Positions 25,162 to 33,358 of a stretch of 64,000 nucleotides of DNA are shown piece by piece. This DNA comes from an uncultured Lachnospiraceae bacterium. Lineage in GTDB: Bacteria; Bacillota; Clostridia; Lachnospirales; Lachnospiraceae. The stretch lies in the NCBI GenBank assembly GCA_947643615.1, contig CANRWO010000014.1:1-64000 (forward strand), given 5' to 3'. Below the pieces are notes generated by a model. The model ran no database searches and was not told the origin of the DNA. It saw only the letters and a program-made list of their open reading frames with translations. A program made the translations under genes and the position numbers. Position 1 is the stretch's first letter. Every line of letters begins with the position of its first letter.

Positions 25162-26310
25162 ATGAATCAGTCCGATCTGAATAGAAATTCATATATGCTG
25201 CGGGGTTCCCTGGCCCGAAAGGGTTATATGCGCTGGTTCCACTCCTTTTCCGGGGTGCAGGCGGAGACCGGAGAAATCCGCAGGTTTTTTGTGGAATTTT
25301 TTATCATAAACCCCGGGTTAGGCGGCAGCCAGCCGATCCTGGGGCAGCATCCCTATTACAAAAAACATGGGATGAAGCCTTCCTATCTCATGGTGAAAGC
25401 CGGTGCATTCCCCGACGAAAACGGGGAAAACGGCAGGCAGCTCCATGCCTTCTACCCCATTGCTTCCCTGAAAACTACCGGAAGTCCCATGGTCATGCAG
25501 GTGGATGACTGCTTTTACAGTGAACAGCGTATCACGGGATTTGTGGAGGTTTCCCCTTCGGAAGCCAGGCATCGCTCCTTTATGTCCGATGCCGGATGGA
25601 TGGAATGGGATCTGGAAGTACATAAGGCGGTAGCCTGCAACACCGGGATTCTGTGCAGCGCTTTCTTCCGGTTGGTAAACGGGTTGGAGAACTTCTGGCA
25701 CGGGGAAGGCATCCGCAGCTTTTTTCGCGGAACGGTGACTCTGGACGGCATTGCCTTTCAGGTTTCCCCCGATACCAGCTGCGGTTATGCGGACAAGCAT
25801 TGGGGACGCAGTTTTGCCAGGCCCCTGTTACAGTTCACTTCCGGCAGGCTCTCCAGCGCCCGCACGGAACGGGAGTTAAAACACTCCGTGTTGGCTGTCA
25901 ACGGTTGTTGCCCCAGGTTCCTGTTTTTCCCTCTCCGCCGCAGGCTGATGATTCAGCTGACTTATATGGGGGAGGATTATGAGTTCGGCTTTATCAGGCC
26001 TTTTCTCTTCTCAAAGCAAAAATGGGAAACAAAAGAGACTAACAAACGCTTTATATGGCATATCATGGCGCAGAACAAAACATCCGTGATCAAAATATCC
26101 TGTAGCTGTACCAAGGAACAGATGATGCGCCTTCGATATGAAACGCCTGAGGGATACCGGTTAAAAGACCCTCTCTGGGCAGGTGGCGCAGGGATCGGCA
26201 TCATCCAGCTCTACCGCAGGGAAAAGGGCGGCAAAGAGCTGATCGATACCTTGAAAATAGATAACGGTGTATGCCGTTGGCGGCAAATCAAAGACCCCAC
26301 AACAAGCTGA
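25162..26310 (+). CDS. Tocopherol cyclase-like (lipocalin/CrtC-fold) protein
   Basis: 382 residues. Contains the hallmark GYADKHWGRSFARP region and the two-barrel pattern of tocopherol-cyclase-like/CrtC-related proteins (FFVEFFIINPGLGG near the start; LENFWHGEGIRSFFRGTVTL in the middle). Plants and cyanobacteria use the family to cyclise prenylated quinols; bacterial members without quinol genes have unknown substrates, probably isoprenoid or lipid-like. There is no signal peptide. It converges, with a 13-bp gap, on a carotenoid-desaturase-like oxidoreductase, suggesting a shared pathway. The ribosome site is weak. Confidence 0.75.
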   Translation: MNQSDLNRNSYMLRGSLARKGYMRWFHSFSGVQAETGEIRRFFVEFFIINPGLGGSQPILGQHPYYKKHGMKPSYLMVKAGAFPDENGENGRQLHAFYPIASLKTTGSPMVMQVDDCFYSEQRITGFVEVSPSEARHRSFMSDAGWMEWDLEVHKAVACNTGILCSAFFRLVNGLENFWHGEGIRSFFRGTVTLDGIAFQVSPDTSCGYADKHWGRSFARPLLQFTSGRLSSARTERELKHSVLAVNGCCPRFLFFPLRRRLMIQLTYMGEDYEFGFIRPFLFSKQKWETKETNKRFIWHIMAQNKTSVIKISCSCTKEQMMRLRYETPEGYRLKDPLWAGGAGIGIIQLYRREKGGKELIDTLKIDNGVCRWRQIKDPTTS

Positions 26311-26323
26311 CGGTTTCCTGATT

Positions 26324-27808
26324 TTACCTTTTTTCTTTCCCGGCAATCCGCCAGACGGCAAACTTTCCTGCCGTCACCGCAACCGGAAGGCCCCCCGGCG
26401 CCATGATCCACTGACTGGCAATGTACAGATTTTTAACCCCTTTAACGATTCCCCTGGCACGGAAAGATTTCACCCCTTTTCTCGTAATAAAACTCATATA
26501 TGCCCCATGGTATGCGTTACAATACCTCTCATATGTGACGGGCGTCCAGCAATCGAGAAATTCCATGTGCCCTTTCAGTCCGGGGAACCGCATCACCAGC
26601 CTTTCTTCGATAGCCTTTACCACCCCGTCCTTCCGGCGCTCATATTCCTCCCTTGCCAATCCCTTCCAGTAAAAGTATTCCTTATCAAATTGCGGGATGT
26701 TTACTTGAAGTACCGTTTTGCCCGCAGGGGCAAATCCCGGCTCATATTCAAAGCTTTTTACCGAAATCCGGTCAATGTTTCTTCCGCCTGCCTCAAAAGA
26801 AGGGCAGTCAAAGAAAACAGTCCCTCTCCCGCCATAGGCTTCCTGCCCTACCATAAAGGCCGCCTGGACCGAAGTAAATAAAGGATACTTTTGCATATCC
26901 CCATAGCAGGACTTCCATTTCCCGTCCATATACTCTTTTCCGATCAGGTTGGCAAAGAGCTCCATGGTGTCTACTGAGGATATCACATAATCTGCCCATA
27001 TTGTTCTCCGGTCCGCCGTTTCAATTCCCGTTGCTCTCCCGTTTTTTATCAGGATACGGGCCACAGGGGCATTGCAGTATAATTTCCCGCCCAGCTCCTG
27101 AAAACGCTTTACCATACGGTTTGCCATGGCCAGGGAGCCGCCCTTGGGGATTTCACCGTTACCGGATATAATGCTGGCGTAGGATACCAGGAAGGAACTG
27201 GCCACATAATCTTTCGGCAAGTAGTCCGTAAATAATGCTTTTAATGCGGGATGTTTGAAACGCTCTGCCATTCCCTGCAAGTCAATGGAGCCATATTCCT
27301 TTATTACCTTGGGCATATTTGCCATGGAAGCGCCCATATGGATGTAATCCATGATGCCCATGGCATCCATGGGTTTCTCAGCGGGCATTTCACATTCCAT
27401 GGCGTATTTCACATACTGGATAAACTTCTTTATTTCCGTTCCATCCTCCGGCGACAATTCCAGAAGCTCTTTCTCCGTCCTGTCCGGATCCTTCCACAGC
27501 GTGACCCGCAAGTCCCCAACCATGCTTGTATAGAAGCTGTCGCAGTCCGCGAATTCCGTATGTTCATCCAATGCCCCTACGGTTTCCCACACCTTGCGGA
27601 GAGAAGTCCCTTTCTTCGTTCCGGTAAGCCAATGGATACAGTTGTCAATATGACAGCCCCTCCGGTCCCATCCCATACATTGTCCGCCTGCTCTGGGATT
27701 TTTTTCATATATTTCCACGTCATAGCCTGCCAGCCTTCCGTAAATCCCCGCTGACAGTCCCCCAATGCCCCCGCCTACGACCACAATTTTCTTATTGCTT
27801 CCACCCAT
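26324..27808 (-). CDS. Phytoene desaturase-like FAD/NAD(P)-dependent oxidoreductase
   Basis: 494 residues. An N-terminal dinucleotide-binding motif (IVVVGGGIGGLSAGIYGRLA), the second FAD motif region and a C-terminal signature (NLYIASQWIMAPGGLPVAV) like CrtI/retinol saturase family proteins. These remove or add double bonds on isoprenoid chains using FAD. No phytoene synthase is visible, so the substrate is unknown. The ATG at 27808 follows GGGAGGGAAG. It is 35 bp downstream of the TetR gene and so probably cotranscribed and autoregulated, and it converges with the tocopherol-cyclase-like gene. Confidence 0.8.
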   Translation of the reverse strand: MGGSNKKIVVVGGGIGGLSAGIYGRLAGYDVEIYEKNPRAGGQCMGWDRRGCHIDNCIHWLTGTKKGTSLRKVWETVGALDEHTEFADCDSFYTSMVGDLRVTLWKDPDRTEKELLELSPEDGTEIKKFIQYVKYAMECEMPAEKPMDAMGIMDYIHMGASMANMPKVIKEYGSIDLQGMAERFKHPALKALFTDYLPKDYVASSFLVSYASIISGNGEIPKGGSLAMANRMVKRFQELGGKLYCNAPVARILIKNGRATGIETADRRTIWADYVISSVDTMELFANLIGKEYMDGKWKSCYGDMQKYPLFTSVQAAFMVGQEAYGGRGTVFFDCPSFEAGGRNIDRISVKSFEYEPGFAPAGKTVLQVNIPQFDKEYFYWKGLAREEYERRKDGVVKAIEERLVMRFPGLKGHMEFLDCWTPVTYERYCNAYHGAYMSFITRKGVKSFRARGIVKGVKNLYIASQWIMAPGGLPVAVTAGKFAVWRIAGKEKR

Positions 27809-27843
27809 TATCTTCCCTCCCTGACCCAATTGTTTTGTTTCTC

Positions 27844-28422
27844 TCATCCTTCTGTATTCCGCAGCATATCTGTCACCCAGCAAGGGTCCGGCAAGGGGAT
27901 CTCCGGGTGCAGCGCATACTGCTCCATGATTCCGTGTATGGAACACCAATACATATTCGAAAGCGCCAAGGCATCCCCCTTCCGAATGCTTCCGTCCTGC
28001 TGCCCCGCTTCCACCCTGCTTCGGCTATACCCGATGGAGTCTACGGAAGCCGCCAGCTTGCGCAACCTCTCAGGTATATCCTGGGCCCGGGCCACGTTCC
28101 CCATAAACACAAACATTTGCGCGATAAACGGACGGTCCTTTACTTGCGAGAACAGCATTTTTGTAAATTGGCAGAAGAAATCAAGGCCGTTTTCTGCATT
28201 TATTTCCATGGGCATACGCATCCCGTCCAGTCCGATCGTGATCAATTCTTCCAGCAGGATCTCTTTCGTAGGGAAATAATGGAACAGCAATCCTTCGCTG
28301 ATCCCCGCCCGTTTGGATATCTGGCTTGTTTTGGTCCCATAGTATCCGCGTTCTACGAATAGGTCCAACGTAACCTGGATAATCTGTAATCTTCTTGCTT
28401 CCTTTTGCTCTTTCCTGGTCAT
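27844..28422 (-). CDS. TetR family transcriptional regulator
   Basis: 192 residues: TetR DNA-binding domain (LQIIQVTLDLFVERGYYGTK, then TSQISKRAGISEGLLFHYFP) and an all-helical ligand domain. The ATG at 28422 follows GGGGTAAT. First gene of a two-gene unit with the phytoene-desaturase-like gene. A dyad, GAGT-GATTT-ACTC, lies in the spacer of its predicted promoter, in line with autorepression. The in-frame extension to 28677 has the composition of non-coding DNA and crosses a dispersed repeat. Confidence 0.85.
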   Translation of the reverse strand: MTRKEQKEARRLQIIQVTLDLFVERGYYGTKTSQISKRAGISEGLLFHYFPTKEILLEELITIGLDGMRMPMEINAENGLDFFCQFTKMLFSQVKDRPFIAQMFVFMGNVARAQDIPERLRKLAASVDSIGYSRSRVEAGQQDGSIRKGDALALSNMYWCSIHGIMEQYALHPEIPLPDPCWVTDMLRNTEG

Positions 28423-28521
28423 ATTACCCCATACTTCCGCGCTGCCCAAAAGGTGTGCAGGCACTCCCTTTATGCACAAGCGACTTCGTGATAAACATAG
28501 CTTAATGCTAACATACCCGGC

Positions 28522-28548
28522 AGTATATTGACAGAGTGATTTACTCAA
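28522..28548 (-). promoter_or_regulatory. TetR promoter with dyad operator
   Basis: TTGAGT (28543-28548), 15-bp spacer, TATACT (28522-28527) on the minus strand. The palindrome GAGT-GATTT-ACTC (28534-28546) lies across the spacer and -35. The short spacer makes the promoter call tentative. Confidence 0.45.
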
Positions 28549-28564
28549 CGAAAATACCGTCTTA

Positions 28565-28600
28565 TACCCATGGCCTTCCCACATGGGTTCGCCACGGCCC
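28565..28600 (-). repeat. GGGAAAGG leader repeat, diverged copy
   Basis: On the minus strand this reads GTAAAGGGCCGTGG ... CCCATGTGGGAAGGCC followed by ATGGGTATAA, matching the 3' part of the dispersed repeat described at 3097-3175. Here no gene starts at its end. A shorter piece (GTGGGAAGGCCATGCAT) lies at about 29298-29314. Confidence 0.5.
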
Positions 28601-28639
28601 TTTACCCGCAAACTTCCATTGCACGGGCCTGCGCATAAA

Positions 28640-28674
28640 ACAATAGAATCCACGCTTCGCGAGTCTTCTATTGT
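28640..28674 (-). terminator. Second hairpin after the Rrf2 gene
   Basis: Stem ACAATAGAA / TTCTATTGT with a 17-nt loop; followed by TTTTATG on the minus strand. It probably backs up the terminator at 28682-28711. Confidence 0.5.
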
Positions 28675-28681
28675 CATGAAT

Positions 28682-28711
28682 AAAAAGGCCGCGCAGTTTA
28701 CCCGCGCAGCC
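28682..28711 (-). terminator. Terminator overlapping the Rrf2 stop codon
   Basis: GGCTGCGCG ... TGCGCGGCC stem (9 bp including G-T pairs) followed by TTTTTATT on the minus strand; the stop codon TAA lies in its loop. Confidence 0.7.
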
Positions 28712-29141
28712 CCTCTGCCATTTCCTCCCGCTTCCGATGCCTCTGCACCAGATCGGCTATGGTCACATTATCAATAACCGCATTCACGGCAGCGTACAGA
28801 TCCTTCCAGACCTGCAATGTCTCGCAGGTATCGCAGCGTTCACACTCCGCCGCGCCGTCATCCAGGCATGCCACGGGAGCCATGGAGCCTTCCGTCAGCC
28901 GCAGGATCATTCCCACCGTATATTCCTCCGGCGCCCTGGCAATCTTATAGCCGCCCTGGGCGCCACGGACACTCTTTACATAGCCTGCCTTGTTCAGAAC
29001 GGCAATGATCTGTTCCAGGTACTTCTCCGAAATGCCCTGTCTGGCGGCAATGTCCTTGACCTTGATACACTCTCCTGTATGATCCAGCGCCAGGTCAAGC
29101 ATAACCCGCACCGCATATCTGCCTTTCGTTGAAATTTTCAT
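28698..29141 (-). CDS. Rrf2 family regulator with clustered cysteines
   Basis: 147 residues. Rrf2 winged helix (MKISTKGRYAVRVMLDLAL; IAARQGISEKYLEQI; then VRGAQGGYKIAR). The C-terminal half carries Cys92, Cys100, Cys103 and Cys106, close to the three Fe-S ligands of IscR (92, 98, 104), so an iron-sulfur cluster is likely. Rrf2 regulators control Fe-S assembly (IscR) or cysteine metabolism (CymR); lying behind cysK-metNIQ, it could regulate that block. Starts after AGAGGAAAC. It has its own unit, separated from metQ by a terminator. Confidence 0.88.
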   Translation of the reverse strand: MKISTKGRYAVRVMLDLALDHTGECIKVKDIAARQGISEKYLEQIIAVLNKAGYVKSVRGAQGGYKIARAPEEYTVGMILRLTEGSMAPVACLDDGAAECERCDTCETLQVWKDLYAAVNAVIDNVTIADLVQRHRKREEMAEGLRG

Positions 29142-29237
29142 GTTTCCTCTCATTCCGCCGCGCAAACGGCATCTAAATCAGTGACAGCCAAGAATAGGCA
29201 CCTGCCTGTAAACGAGTTTTTCCGGCAGGCGAACCCG

Positions 29238-29267
29238 CAAAATCGGCCTCTGCCGAGACAGAGGCCG
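29238..29267 (-). terminator. Terminator of the cysK-metNIQ operon
   Basis: Stem CGGCCTCTG / CAGAGGCCG with a 6-nt loop, followed on the minus strand by ATTTTG. It lies 55 bp past the metQ stop. Confidence 0.65.
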
Positions 29268-29322
29268 CATCATACAAAACAATATTCTCCAGCCAATGCA
29301 TGGCCTTCCCACAGGATATTCT

Positions 29323-30132
29323 TTATTTAAAAGGAATCACCCCGCCATTATAGCTCTCATTGATATAGTCCTTGATAGCGTCGGACTTCAGCACGTCCAC
29401 CAGGGCCTTGATCTTGTCGGAATTCTCCTTGCCTTGCTTCACGGCAATCACATTCACATAAGTTGCTGCCGCGTCGGACTCGGCGCTTTCAAACAGCAGT
29501 GCGTTCTCTGCCACGGTATAACCTGCCTGGAGGGCATAATTTCCATTCATGATGCCGAAGGAAACGTCGGGAAGGGTCCTGGGAATCTGTGCCGCTTCCA
29601 GCTCAATGATCTCAATGTTATAAGGGTTATCCACAATATCAAGCTTGGTAGCTGCCAGTCCTGCCCCTTCCTTCAGTGTGATAAAGCCATTGTCCTGAAG
29701 CAGCAGCAGCGCACGCGCCTCGTTGGTGGTGTCATTGGGAACCGCTATGGTAGCGTCCTGCATATTTGCCACATCGGTCTCTTTTCCGGGATAAAGCCCG
29801 AAAGGCTCATAGTGAATGCCGCCTGCGTTTACCAGAGTCATGTTATGCTCTTCGTTAAAGCTCTCCAAATAAGGGATGTGCTGGAAATAATTGGCGTCAA
29901 AGTCGCCGGAATCCACCACATTGTTGGGTTGCACATAGTCCTCGAAAACCTTGATTTCCAGAGTGTAACCCTGTTCCGCCAGGATAGGCTTGGCCTGCTC
30001 CAGGATCTCCGCATGGGGAACGGCGCTTGCCGCCACCCTGATAGTCTTGTCATCACTTCCGCCGCCGCAGCCGGTCAATACTCCCGCCGCCAGCACCACT
30101 GCGCCTGCAAGCGCAATCCATTTCTTTTTCAT
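29323..30132 (-). CDS. metQ: NlpA/MetQ family methionine-type substrate-binding lipoprotein
   Basis: 269 residues. Lipoprotein signal peptide with lipobox LTGC (VLAAGVLTGCGGG), then a two-lobed binding protein of the NlpA family (IRVAASAVPHAEILEQAKPI at the start of the mature part; YVQPNNVVDSGDFDANYFQH; VPNDTTNEARALLLLQ). It captures D/L-methionine or a related sulfur compound for the MetNI transporter encoded upstream. It is membrane-anchored outside the cell. The neighbouring cysK supports a sulfur amino acid substrate. Confidence 0.9.
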   Translation of the reverse strand: MKKKWIALAGAVVLAAGVLTGCGGGSDDKTIRVAASAVPHAEILEQAKPILAEQGYTLEIKVFEDYVQPNNVVDSGDFDANYFQHIPYLESFNEEHNMTLVNAGGIHYEPFGLYPGKETDVANMQDATIAVPNDTTNEARALLLLQDNGFITLKEGAGLAATKLDIVDNPYNIEIIELEAAQIPRTLPDVSFGIMNGNYALQAGYTVAENALLFESAESDAAATYVNVIAVKQGKENSDKIKALVDVLKSDAIKDYINESYNGGVIPFK

Positions 30133-30281
30133 AAATTATCCTCCTGTTCCAGTTCCGGTCTATTCTTCAATGCACCTTTCCGTGAAAACGGTTCAGCCGG
30201 CGCCTCCGGAAATCTCTTTCGGCACTTTCGCTCCGGAACTGCTTCTATATACTAAACAGCTATTGCTGTAAGTATCAAACT

Positions 30282-30983
30282 TCAGCGTACTCTCTTATCC
30301 GTCTTTTTGGAGATAAAAGTTCCCACATATTGCATGCCCTGTACCAGCACTACCAGCAGGATAACGCACATCCACGCCACACCGTTCTCCCCGCGGTAAT
30401 AGCCGTACTGGATGGCAATATCTCCAAGTCCGCCGCCGCCTACGATCCCAGCCATAGCGGAATAACCAAGGACGGTTCCCAGTACGATGGTGGCGCCTAC
30501 GATCAGCGAAGTCCTGGCCTCTGCCAGCAACACCTTCCAGATAATAGTCCAAAGGCCTGCCCCCATACTCTGTGCCGCTTCCACCACGCCCCTGTCCACC
30601 TCCAGCAGGGAAGATTCCACCATGCGGGCAATGAAGGGCGCCGCCGCCAGCACCAGGGGCACGATCACGGATGTAGGGCCGTAACCCTTACCCACGATGA
30701 TACGGGTCAGAGGCAAAGCCAGGATCAACAGAATCAAAAACGGGACGCTTCTCACAATATTCGCCACAAAATCCAATATTCTGTATATCACACGATTGGT
30801 GCGCAGTCCTCCCGGGGCCGTGATCACCATGGCAATACCCATGGGAAGCCCCAGAACATAAGCCATCAAAGTAGACACTACTGTCATGTAAAGGGTCACC
30901 CAGATATTTTCCAGCAGATAGCTCACCATAGGTGTCATAATGGATCCTTCCTCCTGCCAATATGTAACGATCTCATTCCACAT
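30282..30983 (-). CDS. metI: Methionine ABC transporter permease MetI
   Basis: 233 residues with five or six helices and the MetI EAA loop (VDRGVVEAAQSMGAGLWTII). Forms the membrane channel with MetN. The ATG lies 11 nt inside the metN end, after GGAGGTGGATTCC, so translation is coupled. The C-terminus is basic (KKTDKRVR). Confidence 0.92.
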   Translation of the reverse strand: MWNEIVTYWQEEGSIMTPMVSYLLENIWVTLYMTVVSTLMAYVLGLPMGIAMVITAPGGLRTNRVIYRILDFVANIVRSVPFLILLILALPLTRIIVGKGYGPTSVIVPLVLAAAPFIARMVESSLLEVDRGVVEAAQSMGAGLWTIIWKVLLAEARTSLIVGATIVLGTVLGYSAMAGIVGGGGLGDIAIQYGYYRGENGVAWMCVILLVVLVQGMQYVGTFISKKTDKRVR

Positions 30984-31983
30984 AGGAATCCACCTCCTCC
31001 ACTGTCAGTTTCCTCTCCTCCAGGTAATGGATCATCTTTGCCGCCACAGCCTCGTCCTCGGGCAGCTGCAGGATCATCTGCCCATGGGCAATGCCGTTGA
31101 TATCCTTGGTATCCGCCAGAAGGATATTGACCGGCGCCTTGCACTCCAGGATCATATTGGCAATCACCGGCTCAAAGGAGGAATTTTCCACAAATACAAT
31201 CCGGATGCATCTCTTGCTGCGCATCTCCGCCATCTGGGGATTGACCATGAATACCAGCTTCTTCGCCGCCGGGGTTTTCGGCGAGGTAAACACCTCCTCC
31301 ACCGTCCCATGCTCCGCCAGCTCCCCGTTGTCAATAATGGCCACATGGGAGCAGATTTCCTGCACCACTGTCATCTCATGGGTAATGATCACAATGGTAA
31401 TGCCGTAGTCCCTGTTGATCTGCTGCAGCAGCTGTAAAATGGACTTTGTGGTGGTAGGGTCCAGGGCGCTGGTGGCCTCGTCACAGAGCAGGATCTTCGG
31501 ATTGTTGGCCAGGGCCCTGGCAATGGCCACCCTCTGCTTCTGCCCGCCGGAAAGCTGCGCCGGGTAACTTTTGGCTTTCTCGGAAAGACCCACGATCTCA
31601 AGCAGCTCCATGGCCCGCTTCCTGGCATCCGCTTTCCTCACACCCACGATCTCCATGGGGAAGCACACATTGTCCAGCACATTCCTCTGCATCAGCAGGT
31701 TGAAATGCTGGAAGATCATGGCAATCTCCGTCCTGGTTTTCCGCAGCTCATGCTCGGACATGGCGGAGAGATCCCTGTTTTCTATGAGCACAGTGCCTGT
31801 TGTAGGTTTTTCCAGGAAATTCAGGCAGCGCACCAGGGTGGACTTTCCCGCGCCGCTCATACCGATAATACCGTAGATATCGCCCTTCTCAATGTCCAGG
31901 CTAATGCCCTTCAGCGCCTCTACCTGATTATCCTTTCCCAGAAATGTCTTGGTGACATTTTGAATCTGAATAATGGGTTCCAT
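30973..31983 (-). CDS. metN: Methionine ABC transporter ATPase MetN with NIL domain
   Basis: 336 residues. Walker A GMSGAGKST, signature LSGGQKQR, Walker B ILLCDEATSALDP and H-loop IITHEM. The C-terminal ~75 residues form a NIL domain (CIRIVFVENSSFEPVIANMI), which in MetN binds methionine and inhibits transport. The ATG at 31983 is preceded by GGAAAGG about 10 bases upstream; the 15-residue extension to 32028 is not supported. Follows cysK by 131 bp. Confidence 0.93.
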   Translation of the reverse strand: MEPIIQIQNVTKTFLGKDNQVEALKGISLDIEKGDIYGIIGMSGAGKSTLVRCLNFLEKPTTGTVLIENRDLSAMSEHELRKTRTEIAMIFQHFNLLMQRNVLDNVCFPMEIVGVRKADARKRAMELLEIVGLSEKAKSYPAQLSGGQKQRVAIARALANNPKILLCDEATSALDPTTTKSILQLLQQINRDYGITIVIITHEMTVVQEICSHVAIIDNGELAEHGTVEEVFTSPKTPAAKKLVFMVNPQMAEMRSKRCIRIVFVENSSFEPVIANMILECKAPVNILLADTKDINGIAHGQMILQLPEDEAVAAKMIHYLEERKLTVEEVDSYVE

Positions 31984-32114
31984 ATTTTCATACCTTTCCG
32001 TAGTTGACAGTTCATCCCTGCTTATCATTCCGTATCGCCACTGCCTGCATATTCGCCCGAAACCTGCTTGGGGCGATCCCTGACGGACTGTCTTTAAGGC
32101 AGTTTACCACAAGT

Positions 32115-33053
32115 TCAGCCTTCTGTAAACATGGGCGTGGAAAGATATCTGTCCCCTGAATCCGGAAGCAGCGCCACAATAGTCTTCCCTTTGTTCCCCG
32201 GCCTTTTGGCAATCTGTGCCGCGGCATGCAGCGCCGCGCCGGAAGTGATGCCTGCCAGAATGCCTTCCCTATGGGCAAGGAGGCGTCCCGCAGCGTATGC
32301 TTCCTGGGTAGTCACGGTAAAGATCTCGTCATAAATCTGTGTATTTAAAATGGAGGGGACAAAACCCGCCCCAATACCCTGGAGCTTGTGCGGGCCAGGC
32401 TGCCCCCCGGAAAGCACAGGGGAATCCGCCGGTTCCACGGCCACCACCTGTATCTTCGGATTCCTGGATTTCAGGAATGTGCCGATACCGGTGACTGTCC
32501 CCCCGGTGCCCACGCCTGCCACGAAGATATCCACCTCCCCTTCCGTATCCTCCCAGATCTCGGGGCCTGTGGAAGCGGCATGGGCCGCCGGGTTGGCCGG
32601 ATTGTCAAACTGCCCCAGTATGACTGCGCCGGGTATTTCCCTCTGCAGCTCCTCCGCTCTGGCAATGGCCCCTTTCATCCCCTGGGAGCCCTCGGTAAGC
32701 ACCAGCTCCGCCCCATACGCCTTTAACAGGTTCCTGCGCTCCACGCTCATGGTCTCGGGCAGGGTCAGGACTGTCTTATACCCTTTTGCCGCTGCAACGC
32801 TGGCAAGGCCGATTCCGGTGTTCCCGGATGTAGGCTCGATAATAGTTGCGCCGGGTTTTAAGGTTCCCTTCCTCTCCGCGTCCTCGATCATGGCCAGTGC
32901 CACCCTGTCCTTCACACTGCCTGCAGGATTTAAATATTCCAGCTTGGCCAGCAGAATAGCATCCGTCACCCCCTGGTCTTTGGCATAATTCCTAACCTGG
33001 AGCAACGGGGTATGCCCGATAAGCTCCGTTGCGCTTGTATAAATCTTTCCCAT
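32115..33053 (-). CDS. cysK: Cysteine synthase (O-acetylserine sulfhydrylase)
   Basis: 312 residues, normal length for CysK. PLP-binding Lys in [10 protein letters not shown] (K48), substrate loop [11 protein letters not shown], phosphate-cradle glycines in [12 protein letters not shown]. It makes cysteine from O-acetylserine and sulfide in the cytoplasm. The ATG at 33053 is 10 bases from AAGGAAGG; an ATG 9 bases upstream sits on the ribosome site. First gene of the sulfur block. Its promoter (33261-33289) overlaps that of aroA, and a TTCCTA-N9-TAGGAA dyad lies just past the -10 box. Confidence 0.93.
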   Translation of the reverse strand: MGKIYTSATELIGHTPLLQVRNYAKDQGVTDAILLAKLEYLNPAGSVKDRVALAMIEDAERKGTLKPGATIIEPTSGNTGIGLASVAAAKGYKTVLTLPETMSVERRNLLKAYGAELVLTEGSQGMKGAIARAEELQREIPGAVILGQFDNPANPAAHAASTGPEIWEDTEGEVDIFVAGVGTGGTVTGIGTFLKSRNPKIQVVAVEPADSPVLSGGQPGPHKLQGIGAGFVPSILNTQIYDEIFTVTTQEAYAAGRLLAHREGILAGITSGAALHAAAQIAKRPGNKGKTIVALLPDSGDRYLSTPMFTEG

Positions 33054-33226
33054 GATAACCATTCCTTCCTTATTGCATTGTAGGATAACCCACACCCATT
33101 AACCACATGTTTCACTTGCCTAAATTCCTGCCTGTATCGCTGTAGCCGGTGGACCATTTATCATATGGCCCTTCTGCTTCCCATGTATTACAGTGATGCA
33201 ATGCCGTTCTCTGTAGGCGCCTCTAT

Positions 33227-33247
33227 TTCCTACTTATTTAATAGGAA
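33227..33247. promoter_or_regulatory. Inverted repeat, candidate operator of cysK
   Basis: TTCCTA (33227-33232), 9-bp spacer, TAGGAA (33242-33247), just downstream of the predicted cysK transcription start. A repressor here would block cysK. The nearby Rrf2 regulator is a candidate, by inference only. Confidence 0.45.
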
Positions 33248-33260
33248 TATTATGGATTGT

Positions 33261-33289
33261 ATATTACTCCGCAGCATCACTATTGTCAA
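33261..33289 (-). promoter_or_regulatory. Predicted cysK promoter
   Basis: Perfect -35 TTGACA (33284-33289), 17-bp spacer, TAATAT (33261-33266) on the minus strand. Its -35 shares five bases with the aroA -35 on the other strand. Confidence 0.65.
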
Positions 33290-33311
33290 GTGTTATTTTT
33301 TATTTTATACT
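33283..33311 (+). promoter_or_regulatory. Predicted aroA promoter
   Basis: TTGTCA (33283-33288), 17-bp spacer, TATACT (33306-33311), 47 bp before the aroA start. Both promoters cannot easily be occupied at once. Confidence 0.65.
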
Positions 33312-33358
33312 GAATGATAAATATGTAATATATAGTTAAGAAGAAAAGGAGTTACCAG

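Noticed and set aside
31984-32114. SAM riboswitch ahead of metN
   Set aside because: The short gap shows none of the S-box conserved segments, and metN appears to be read from the cysK promoter.
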